Assembly: GCF_000715075.1 (NCBI RefSeq) | Contig: NC_134082.1 | Coordinates: 138,496,948-138,560,947, forward strand | DNA length: 64,000 bases | Origin: Nicotiana tabacum | Taxonomy: Eukaryota; Streptophyta; Magnoliopsida; Solanales; Solanaceae | Reading direction: 5' to 3' | In this document: positions 20,391-30,336 of the stretch, in pieces | Layout of the letters: every line of letters begins with the position of its first letter | Position numbering within the stretch: position 1 is the stretch's first letter | Translations under genes and position numbers: made by a program | The notes under the pieces: generated by a model | What the model was told of the DNA's origin: nothing | Databases searched by the model: none | Seen by the model: the letters and a program-made list of their open reading frames with translations, nothing else

Positions 20391-21077
20391 GTTTACTCTC
20401 ATCATTGCATCAGTAGTGTAAGTGAGTTATGATTTTACTAACGACTCACAAATCTTCCCAGTACAAACTGGGTAAGGAAATTTTGTTTGTTTTGTTTGTT
20501 TTGATTGTCAGGGACCCACCTGTAGAACGGAGGTTGTTGCGTGTCGAAGATAGAAGAAGTCAGGAGTCCACTTGTAGAACGGGGAAACATTTTTCAAGAT
20601 CAAGCAGTGACCCACTGGAAAGCAGAAGGTTACAACAAAAATCCCCAGCATTCAATCCAAGATAGAAGCAACAAGAAGCTCGCCCCAAGAATGCAAGTCC
20701 ACAGTCTGGGATGATCAACAGAAGCTGGTCACCAAAAAAAACAAAAAAAAAAAGAAGAAAAAGAAAAAAAAGAAAAAAATGAATGAATCCGAAGCACGGA
20801 AGTGGAGAACGGATGTGATCTGCTCAAGAACTAGCGCCTACAACTAGCAAGTATCAAGGTTCAAATCCAAAGTCTGTATGAAGCACCATTCAAGACTCAA
20901 GACCAAGTTTCAGAAGACTTAAGAGATAGGAATCCTTGTAACTAGTAGCTGATAGGCTTAGTTAGTCTTTTCAGTTTTCATTTTTGTTGTAATGACAGGA
21001 CCGCGGACCGGAACCTCAACGGAACGGCACCTCGATCGTCTCTTCACCTCGGTACACTTCACTATCTCTCTCATTCC
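20391..21077 (+). other. T2 region between arrays and polypurine tract
   Basis: Noncoding. It includes two copies of a CCACCTGTAGAACGG / CCACTTGTAGAACGG word (20517, 20567), an A-rich run (20738-20782) and the GGACCGCGGACCG block (about 20998) shared with T1. Confidence 0.55.
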
Positions 21078-21146
21078 GAACTACACGTGGCCTGATTCCT
21101 GTATAACCAAGGATATGTAGGCAGCTCAGATACCAGGGCTCGGTCA
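21078..21146 (+). other. Conserved RNA-like fold, copy 6
   Basis: CTACA (21081-21085) pairs with TGTAG (21116-21120), a compensated change from CTACG/CGTAG. TCCT (21097-21100) pairs with AGGA (21110-21113). TGGCC (21088-21092) can pair with GGTCA (21142-21146) with one G-U. It sits in the same place as copy 2 in T1, about 110 bp before the polypurine tract. Confidence 0.6.
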
Positions 21147-21244
21147 CATTCCCTCCCTTTCCTTAGTGTAGTCCGTCCAAGTAATGGTCGGGCCAAAAAC
21201 ACGTCTAGTCGTTCTTTGTCGGAAAACTCTTCGTGTTTCCAGTC

Positions 21245-21257
21245 AAAGAGGGGCAGC
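21245..21257 (+). other. Polypurine tract of T2
   Basis: AAAGAGGGGCAGC directly abuts the 3' LTR start TGTAAGCACG. Confidence 0.9.
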
Positions 21258-23802
21258 TGTAAGCACGTGATTTTTGACCCTCCCCGGGAATTTTTACGTT
21301 CTTAAGCTTAAATATCTAATTTAGGACTAGTATAGCCATTTTAACTATTTTTACTTTATTTCGTTGCAGAAAGAAAAATTTCAAAAAATATATATATAAA
21401 TTTTAGTTTATGTATCTCTCATAAATTTGAAAAATACAAAAATTGCACTTTACTTTTGTACTTTATATAATTTCGAAAATTACAAAAAATAAATAAAATA
21501 TAGTTCTATTAAGGTTTTATAGTCATTTTAACTTTGAAAAATACAAAAATATTACCTCATATTTTATCTTAATATTTAAAACGAAAATTACAAAAAAAAA
21601 TATATATATATAGTTTCATTAGTATTTTGTAGCTATTTTAAATCTTGAAAAAATATTCAAAAAGATATAGTTTTGTTTAAATACTAGTCTTATTTTTGGT
21701 AGTTATTTTGCTTACATAGGACTAGTTAAGCAACGTGTTCCTATTTCTCGGGTCCTGACAAAAGAATAATATTCGGGTTTAAACTACCCGGTTTTATGCC
21801 TAATTTTCGGACCGAGCCCATAATAAACCGTGTCCAGGACACGTGGGGAACCCCACCACGCGTGGGGGACATATGCCTCGAACCCCACCACGCGTGGGGC
21901 TCATTTTCATGGGCAAAGCATTACAAAACACGGACCAACGAAAAGGGACGGAGGGACTTTTGAAAAAAAGAAAAATACTACTGTTCTTCTTCCTTCTTAA
22001 AAGAAAAGAAGAAGCAGAAACCTAAAAAAAAGCTTCAACCACCGGACCTCCCTCCCCACGCTCACACTCCCCGTCACGACCCCTCCGTTAAACCACCCGA
22101 ACGACCCTCCAGCAGCACCAAACAAGGCCTTCGACCACTGTACCCTCGTCTTCTTCCTAAAGAGAAAAAGTAACAAAACCCTACTATGAAAAGAAGAGGA
22201 TCCGGTCACCTTCCCCACACCCTCACGTCAACCGACTGCCCCCCAGCACCAAAAACACCACGTCCAAACAAACAGCCTCCCCCCCCGTCATTAATCCTCC
22301 ATTAAACCCGGCGACCCCCAGCTATTGCTCCGTCGACCCACTATCGTAACCAACCCAGTCCGTCGCACGTCCCCGTCGACCATCTGCCCGACTCCATAAC
22401 CACCAACCTTCGACGTAAAACCAGTCGAAACCATCGTCGTCAACCTCCAGAACCAGTCCGCCATTTTAGTCCAACGTCGTCAACCTCCAAGCAGTCATAG
22501 CTGCGTTTCCGAGCAGCGGTGGGTTCCTTCGATCCTGTTTGGCCAAGTTTTCTGTTTTCCGTAGAGGTCGACTTTGGTTCGTCGAGGTCCGGCACGTCGA
22601 GGTGCTGTCCGAGGTTCCGTCGTTGTTCTCCGGTCAGAGAGGTTCGCTTGAGTTCCGTCGGAATCGTGTTTGTCGTTCTGAGTTTGCTGAGGTTCAAAGG
22701 TTAGTAAACCTCAAGTATTAGATAAGGAAATGTTACGTTAAATGTTCGAAGATGCAATATAGAAATTGGTATGATAATTTTCTGCTTATGTTTTCATAGT
22801 ATGCATTTTTGCTCATTTTGCGTTATGTGATTCTTGTTTATTTGATGCCATTTAATTAAGTTTGACTAGTTGTTCTATGACACAAGTTCGACGTTATTCT
22901 GTTCGTCCTTTCCTTTGCTTAGGTCGTTCGGACAAAATTATTATTAGTACATGCTCTTGCTACGCCCGAAATACTCATTCGCTAAAACTCTTTTATTAAA
23001 CTTCTAACAAGTTATGAGATTTTAGTTGTAAAGAAGCCGTAAGTTTTAGTATTGTTAAAGGCGTAGAAATGGCATCCTTTAAAAATAAATAAATAATTAT
23101 AAAAAAAATGAATGAATAAAAAATAATAATAAAAATAAATAAAATGAGACGAGCCTCGCCGGAAAAAATGTACAGATTGCGGGGCCCTCACAAAATATAT
23201 GTATTAAATACTTAGATTCCGGGACGGGCCGTTTAGCGAATTTCACGGCCTCCGCAAAATAATAATGCGCTAGTTGCTTTAGGCGCGTCTTTAATAATTT
23301 AATTTCCTTAAACTCGGGTGTGCATTTCATGCGACCCAAATCCAAATCTCAAAACATCAAATAAAACGCGTTCCGGATTGTGGGTGCATTTCATGTGACG
23401 CAGTCCAAAGACGTATTTTAAGCGATGTTCACATTCTTGTAAATACAATAATAATAAAGCGGTTAAAAGTTAAAATTGGCACATTGGTTCATAATTGTAT
23501 TTTAAAATCAGATAAATAAGCCGAATATAACAGTTGAGCGACCGTGCTAGAACCACGGAACTCGGGAATGCCTAACACCTTCTCCCGGGTTAACAGAATT
23601 CCTTATCTAGATTTCTGGTACGCAGACTGTAATATCGAGTCATTCTTTTCCTCGATTCGGGATTAAAATTGGTGACTTGGGACACCCTAAATCTCCCAAG
23701 TGGCGACTCTGAAATAATTAAACCAATCCCGTTTCGATTGTCCTTTAATTGGAAAAAAACCCCCCCTGCGCCCCCTCGGGCGCGGAAAAAGGAGGTGTGA
23801 CA
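21258..23802 (+). repeat. 3' LTR of T2
   Basis: Nearly identical to the 5' LTR. The main differences are a shorter AT run near 21600, a shorter C run near 22280, an added segment of about 45 bp around 22415-22460, and scattered single-base changes. It ends GGAGGTGTGACA. Confidence 0.95.
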
Positions 23803-23807
23803 GCGGA
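23803..23807. repeat. Right target-site duplication of T2 (GCGGA)
   Basis: Identical to 9236-9240, immediately after the LTR end. Confidence 0.9.
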
Positions 23808-24047
23808 AATTGATCGCAGTCAGCGATGCTAAAAGGTTCAAAATGGAGGTTCTCTGAAGTTTCAACCACTGCCGTGGTCCATTTTTCGTGGAACGTAGTG
23901 GTTTACCATTGTCGCGAAGCATTTTGCACGGTCCGCGGTGGTCTCAAAGCAACAACCCTTCTGAGGTACATAACCACGGTCCACGGTGCATTTACCCTGG
24001 CCGCGGTAGGTAAGAATAAGTGAGTCCCAGGGCTTGTTTATAAATAG
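23808..24047 (+). promoter_or_regulatory. GC-rich motif array and TATA box (candidate internal promoter)
   Basis: Repeated CCGCGG/CGGTCC/CGCGGT-like words fill 23808-24008 (also 9190-9240 before T2 split the element). They are followed by TATAAATAG at 24039-24047 and a pyrimidine-rich leader. The same arrangement occurs in this element's LTR (28930-29247). It would drive the env-like ORF at 24825. Confidence 0.45.
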
Positions 24048-24173
24048 AACCTCAGGCCCCCTTTTACATTTTTCGCCCTTTGCACTGTCAATCACTATAG
24101 TCTACTGTTCACTCACGCCCTAGCTTGCACTAACACAAGAACTGATCTTCAATTGTTTCACATCTCACATCTG

Positions 24174-24821
24174 GTAAATCTAATAAACCAGTAGTACTTA
24201 ATTTTGTTCTTATTTTCTTGTAAATTGATAGTTGTAACTTCTTCTCCTTCCTTTTTCTTTCATGTTTGACTTAGGGTTCATAGTGTTAATTAGAGTAGGT
24301 TTCAATTATTTAGAAATGGTTATTAACTACCTAGTGGGACGGATAATGTGTTGATTAAGGCTAATTGCATGAGAAATTAGAAACCCTAGGTGCTGAGTCC
24401 TAATTTGACCACCGCAGTCTGCGGTTATTTTCCGTAGTCTGCGGTCATCTTTGTTTTGTGAGATTAACAAGTCCTACTAGCCTCGGTCCGTAGTGAAAAT
24501 TTCTGCTGACCGCGTTGCCTCTCCGCGGCCTTGAAGGTTTTTCCGCGGTCCACGATGATAAAGATCAGAGATGTTCAATTGATAGATTACGGTCGCGGTA
24601 TATTTTTTGTGGTCCACGGTGTACTTATCGTGGCCGCGCTCTATTTTTCGCGGTCTGCGGTGCTATAAGATCAGAGAGTGGGTAGTCTGAATCCCACCTC
24701 TCCACGGCCACAGTTGATTTTTTGCGGTCCGCAGTCTGCAGTTTTGTTTTGCACTGTAAACTGTTTTCTGCACTGCTTCTTCTAGTCTTTACACTAATAA
24801 GTTCACATGATATACTTGCAG
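24174..24821 (+). other. Candidate leader intron before the env-like ORF
   Basis: The donor CTG/GTAAAT begins at 24174. The acceptor ATACTTGCAG/AAAATGG ends at 24821, four bases before the ATG at 24825. The segment is T-rich in its first part and carries a second GC-rich array (24414-24740, TCCGCGG, TCTGCGGT). Splice use is inferred from these sites only. Confidence 0.4.
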
Positions 24822-24824
24822 AAA

Positions 24825-26800
24825 ATGGTTAAATCTAGAGGAGGTGTTGACAAACAAAAGGGTAGAGCAGAGTCCTCTCGGTGTAGAGGACGAGGAATGA
24901 TCAAATTGACCCCCCAGGTTCTAAAAGGAATTGGGGAAACCAGAAAACTCATCAAAGCTGCAGATAGAGCTGCTTTTCATTTTGAGGGAAGTGAGTATGT
25001 GCCCTCCCGGGAGGCATCAGATCCTGACTCAGTGCCAAAGTATGTACCCGACTTCCCAGAGAGACATAGTTTGAGAGATATACCTACCCCTCCAAACTCT
25101 CCTACTGCCCGTGCTTCAGCTCAAGTTTCTTCTGAGTCGTTTGAGGACTCAACAGAGAGCAGTGATAGCACAGCCTCTACTTCACCTACAACTTCATCCC
25201 TTGGAGAGGATCCCGTCGACGACGATGTAATGGATGAAGAGGGAGAGGGTGTGCCCAAACCAGGGGTGTGGAAAGAACTAGAAACCCCGAGGTGTGGCAA
25301 AAGTAGTTTGTCAGTGAGGTGGCTTATCACAAGTTCGGGAATGGTGGCCTTTAAGGTCGCTTATTCATGAATGCCAGTTCATAGAGAGGGATCTCCTACC
25401 ATAGAAACCCAATGTGAAACAGCAATTCAATGAACGAGTGGGATGGGATTACTTCACCAACAGGGTGACAGAGGTAAATGAGTAATTAGTCAAAGAGTTT
25501 TACGCCAATGCCTCCCACATCAAGAGGTACACCAAAGTGACTAAAGTACGGAACTTGAAAGTGAAGTTTGATGGGAAGACAATAAATGAATACCTGGGCT
25601 TTAATGAGGAAGATGAATCATTGTAATTGGAGAAGTTAGTACTTGATGAGGAAGCCCGTCCATGGTTGGCATCATATCTGGCTCTCACGGGCACCACCCC
25701 AGCATAGTTCACATCAGGAGTTGCAATATTGAGGATAACACTAAACATTGAGGCGAAGGGGTGCAATACCTTTGTATGTAGCAGGCTGGACCCCACTACC
25801 CATGAAAACTCCATGCCGGTCTCCCGGGCGATATTAGTGGCGGCTATTATGGTGGGGTTCCTGATCAATATCGGGAATGTTATGTCTAGAGTGATCACCA
25901 GGGTGGTCAATGAGGGTGATAGATCATATCCCTTTCCGAACTTCCTTAAAATGTATTTGGAGGATCAGGAAGTGGGGAAAAGAAAATTTGATGTAAAGGT
26001 AAAACCCAAGATGCCCTCTTCATGGTACAACCTTAAGGTTGATGACAACCCCAAAGCCAAAGATCCCATAGGCAAAGCCACTACTTCCACTGGCCAGTCT
26101 GAAGAGCCAGTAGTAGTAGTTACTTCTTTTTAGCCTCCCACTGCCATACCAGAGTTTACCCCCGGACCATCTACATCTACTGCTCCAGATATTCCATTCT
26201 CCACAACTTACCCATTGACTGCCCACAGATTGAGCCAAACACTCTTCAATATCAACAATTGGATGTAGGCAGCAACTTCTAAGCAGTCTCTGTTATCTAG
26301 TTCGGTGGTAGCCCAGTCGGTGCCCCCACAGCCACATGTTCCACCTTTAGTAGAGGATACTCTTAAGGAGCTTTTGGACAACCAAAAGAAGCTCTTTGAT
26401 AACCAAAAGCTGATAATGGAGGCCCTTGTTGATCAAGGGAAAACACTTAAGGAGCTGAGCAAGAGCACAAAGAAACTGAAGAAGACGCGGGCCTCGAAGG
26501 AGTCGGTTAAGAAACTGAAGGGAGAATGTGGAAACGGTGAAGGCAACTGACCCATTTGCCTTTGGAGCTGCTATTGCATAATCAGCCTCCAGCAGCTCAG
26601 ACAGAGCAGGTGCCAGTGTAGGAGATTGAGAGAGCTCCAAAGAGGAGGAGGATGATCCCCTAGGTGGATGATGTTGAGATTGAGTTGGAGGAGACAGAGG
26701 TTGCTGCTTCTAGCCAGCTACAGGCCCCCGAGACAGATGACCCAGGTGCCCAGTTACAGGATCCCATGCCACCATAGAACCCCCTGCAGACGGAGGATCC
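24825..26800 (+). pseudogene. Athila env-like ORF / putative plant transposon protein (decayed)
   Basis: The start ATGGTTAAATC follows the candidate acceptor. The N-terminal 60 residues are basic, followed by a Ser/Thr/Pro- and acid-rich stretch (25080-25250). After a frame change near 25350 comes a conserved block (about 25500-26130) with KVRNLKVKFDGKTINEYLGF, then ARPWLASYLALTGTTPA and VCSRLDPTTHENSMPVSRAI. I associate it with the 'putative plant transposon protein' domain found in Athila-type elements. A coiled-coil-like segment follows (26365-26500, heptads around DNQKKLFDNQKLIMEAL) and a KRRR motif near 26645. Stops occur near 25424, 25626, 25708 and 26131. Its position after pol fits the env-like ORF of Athila; the function is unknown. 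Confidence 0.6.
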
Positions 26801-28710
26801 ATAAGGAGTTTTCTTTACTCTCTATCTTTCTTTTGAGCTTATTTTTGGTTTGTTAGCATTGAGGATAATGCTAGCTTTCATTTGAGGGGGTAGGCCCTAT
26901 TTTGATATTTTTGATGACTTGGGTTGTAATTATGACACTATTTCCTTTCTTTCTGCTTATTTTTCACCATTGGTATGCATATAACTTTATCTTTTATTTT
27001 ACTTTTCGTTATTGTTCTACTTTGGTCTGCATATAAAGTTACTCTCATGTATATATGCATTCCGTCTTATGTATATTCATCCCCCCCCCCCCCCTTTGTA
27101 CATATTTCGTTTACTTTCAGCATTTTACTTCATAGCTTCTTTTGCAATTTCCTTAATAGTATAGCTTATTATTTCATTTAGTAGCTTCTTCTTTTTTTGG
27201 TTAGTAGATTCTTATTTTACAATTTTGTGTGATCAATAAGCCTTTGGTTTTCTTAAAGTCACGGTTCTTTCCAAAGGTGGAGTTTGTGTGAACCAGGTGG
27301 CTCTTCCTGATGATGGATGGCATGACAACCTTCTTAAGGGTTTGAGTCTGTTTTTTTTTTGTTTTGTGTAAATAGTAGTTAGTAAGCAATGGTGCCTCAG
27401 GCAAAGCTTCACTTGGGTCTAACACATTTATCTTTGACCTTATGGTTAAAAACAAATTGTTGTGTATAAGATGGTGATAGTTGTGACCTTAAGACTCTTG
27501 TATTGGCTAAACAATCATCGAGTGGTTTCTCGGAACCATTTGTTTTGTTCAAATCTTAGATATGGTTGTTGTGGGCCCCGACTCTGTTTCTTTAGCAGTC
27601 CTATAGCTTGTGTGGTGAGGTACTGATTTGCAAGTCCAAGTCCCGTGCCAATGAGTCTAGAACTTGCCCTGAATGTTTGTCTAGGCGAAATCCTAAGTGT
27701 AGCTTGGCTTGAGAAGTGATTATAGGCTCTCTTTGATCCCAATTTAAACTTGAAAATATCCATAGCCTACCAGTGATGATATCCCTAGTCAACCCCGTTG
27801 AGCCTTAGTCCTTATTCTTTCAATAACCATGATACAAACCTTTATCCATTCTAAAAATGATCCTCTCTTGGCACCATATCTTTCCATAGCACAAAGCAAA
27901 AGCATAAGTTTGGGGGAGAGACGAGGAATGCAAAAATGATAAAAGGTACAAAATGAAGATAAGGAAAGGCAAAGAAAAAGAAAGAAAAGCAAAAAATTCA
28001 AAAAGAAAATGAACAATGTAGAAGAAATGAAGGGATTCAATGAAAGCAAAAGATGAAAGGCATGGAAAGATTAGTAAGGAGAAATAGAATTGAAATGAAG
28101 AAGAAAGAGTGACAGTGTGTCTCTCTAGCCCCTAAAGAAGATGTAAATGACTCAAAGAGTCAAGAAAATGTGTGCCAAAATGAAGCAAATGAAGTGCTTA
28201 AGGGAAGATGAAACCTTCTTAAACCAATATATCCTACGCTGAACCAAAAGCCTTCATTACATTCCCACAAAATCCCTATATGATCTTGAGTTGAGTGAGC
28301 TTGCATTAGTGGTGACTCAGATAAGGGGCAAGCTTATAGTACTTAGAGTCGGACTTGTGACCTTCCTTTGAGAGAGATGAGTGTGTTTCCTACAATCCTC
28401 GTTCTGAGTGCTACAATCTAAAAGTGAGGTCTGTTTATGGAGAGTTGAGGAGTATGAGTTTGGGTTCCACAATGACCAATGTAATATAAAGGGTTTCCTT
28501 GATGAGTTGAGTCAACTTTTGATGCTTTCATGTTGCACTATAGCCATGGTACTAAAAGGTTGTGTATTGTTGATAATGCATTTAAGTTGAGGGTAATTGT
28601 TAGTCCCAATTGATTCTTGATGAGGTTACTTTAGAACAACTGAATTTTACTTTCTTTTATCTTGAGGAGGTGTGAATTACTTTGTTTGCTTGAGGACAAG
28701 CAAAAACTTA
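26801..28710 (+). other. Athila 3' noncoding region
   Basis: No coding frame is kept. It has T-rich stretches (27090-27200), a purine-rich stretch (27930-28120) and the words AGTTTGGGGGAGAG (27906) and TTGAGGACAAGCAAAAACTT (28690), which are typical near the 3' end of Athila elements. Confidence 0.6.
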
Positions 28711-28723
28711 ATTTTGGGGAAGT
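28711..28723 (+). other. Polypurine tract of the Athila element
   Basis: ATTTTGGGGAAGT directly precedes the LTR start TGATAACTAG. Confidence 0.8.
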
Positions 28724-30163
28724 TGATAACTAGGGATTCTAGTCTAGTTTATGCTTCTTTTTGCTTGAGTTTTGGACTAAAATGTGTACAAGTATTCCCA
28801 AAAGGCTAACTTGTTGTGAATGTTTTCAGTGTTTGGTAAAAAGGAGACAAGGATGTCATAACCAACTCAAAAAGGAGTGAAACCTGCACAAGTTCAAAGC
28901 CAAGTCAAAGCAGTGCTATATCGGAAAATCCACCGCGGCCGCAGAAGACTCACCGCGACCGCGGTCCACAGTGGCAAGGATTCAAAGAGTTTGCATTTTT
29001 GGAATTTAAGCTACCATGGTCCGTGGTAATTTATGCGACCTCGATGCCTCCACCGTGATAGCGGTTAGTTACCGCAGTCCGCGTAGAAGAAGTTTAGAGA
29101 ACATACAGTGGAGCCAAATATTGAAGACTGCGGTCCATAATGGATTTTATGCAGTCGCGGTAGCCTCACCGCTACAACGGTCCATTTACCGCGGACCGCA
29201 GTACGTCAGGGGCATTTTTGTCCGAAAATTTACCTGTGTATAAATACTATTTTTTAGATTTTTAGGTCATCTTATGTTAGCTGAGCAGGTGAAAAGCAGT
29301 ATTTGACTATTTTGAGTAATTTTGCAGCTTACTTAGCAATTAATCTTAGTCTCTTAGCTTGTAATTACAATTTATGGATTATTCTTCATCTCAATCTATG
29401 GTTTATTCTTCAATTATGAGTAGCTAAACTCATTAGCTAGAGTTGTGGCTCAACCCTAGTGTGGGTATTTAATGGATCTTTTATTTTAGGGCTTAGATGT
29501 TTATGGGTGATTGTTATTTGGCCTGATTTATGCTTTCTATGTTGAAATAATGGTTGCAAATACCAATTTGTGCCTTTTTGACTTAGGATCTTCTTGAGAA
29601 AGAGAGACTAAGTCTAGGAATTTCAGGCCAACAAGGAATTGGGGTGTATTCAAGAGATTGATAGCCCCAATTAAATGGTTAAACCTAGAGATAGTAATAC
29701 CCGACTTGAGCGAACATTGCTTGCACAATTTGAATACCCAATTGGGCTTGAGAAAGCCAATTAGGGCAAGGTCACTCTTACTACCGAGAGGTGTAGAGTG
29801 AGTAGCTTTGTGCATTGGCTATATCATGATCCCAACTATAAAATTATTTTCCTAAGTTCTAGATCCCGTTAGATACTCGCTTAGGAGTAAGTCACTTCTC
29901 TAGTGCCTCTTTACCCATTTAGAAAACCCGACAAACATATCTACTTAGCTTAATTTCACACATCACTAGTATAAAATTAGAAGTAACAAATAAACAAAAA
30001 TGATTGGAAGTGTAATCAAAAGCACTACACATTGCTAGATTAGATAGGAATCCAACTTCAAAAATTGTATTAGCTCCTTGTCGATTCGATCCCGACCTTC
30101 TTAGGTAAAAGTTGTATCGACTGCTCTTGCCACTTTGTAGTGGTGTAGGGTTGGACCCAATCA
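28724..30163 (+). repeat. 3' LTR of the Athila element (1440 bp)
   Basis: It runs from TGATAACTAGGGATTC to GTTGGACCCAATCA. It contains a GC-rich array (28930-29220), a TATA box (29238-29247), and TTAGCTTGTAATTACAA-type U5 sequence. The 5' LTR is outside the window. Confidence 0.8.
28930..29247 (+). promoter_or_regulatory. GC-rich array and TATA box of the Athila LTR
   Basis: ACCGCGGCCGCAG, ACCGCGACCGCGGTCC and related words repeat from 28930 to about 29205; GTATAAATAC follows at 29238-29247. It is CpG-dense in an otherwise AT-rich LTR. Confidence 0.55.
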
Positions 30164-30336
30164 GCATCCCATCATATCATCTGGGTTACTATGGGCAAAA
30201 TCATCAACATATACAAGCTGAACAGGTGGTGGTGCGTATATAACATTGTAACCTTTTCCCTTATCCCATATACATATACATGCGTATATAACATCGAATG
30301 GTTATGAGTCAATGCACATGTATAAATGAATACAAT
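30164..30336 (-). repeat. Fragment of a family-N LTR
   Basis: It matches the LTR at about 34553-34735 (CATCATATCATCTG, ACAAGCTGAACAGGTG, GTGCGTATATAA) at roughly 80-85% by eye. It joins the interior in mid-LTR, so sequence has been deleted at this junction. Confidence 0.65.

Larger units (their letters stand above)
9241..23802 (+). mobile_element. Complete pol-less Tat-like element T2 (14562 bp)
   Basis: It has two LTRs (2520 and 2545 bp), a tRNA-Arg-type primer site, a polypurine tract and a perfect 5-bp target duplication. The 9.5-kb interior holds no gag, protease, RT, RNase H or integrase that I can recognise in any frame, which fits a large retrotransposon derivative mobilised in trans by Tat/Ogre relatives. 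The interior consists of a leader, A-rich tracts, four copies of a conserved RNA-like fold, a conserved hairpin pair and four tandem arrays. LTR identity is high: about 20-25 substitutions plus a few indels by eye in about 2.5 kb, so the insertion is recent. Confidence 0.9.
23803..30163 (+). mobile_element. Athila-type element, segment 2 (env-like region and 3' LTR)
   Basis: Continuation of the element interrupted by T2. It has a GC-rich array, a TATA box, a candidate leader intron, an env-like ORF region, about 1.9 kb of noncoding 3' sequence, a polypurine tract and the 3' LTR. Its right end lies in family-N LTR sequence, so the Athila element inserted there; the predicted target duplication is GCATC (30164-30168). 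Confidence 0.8.
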
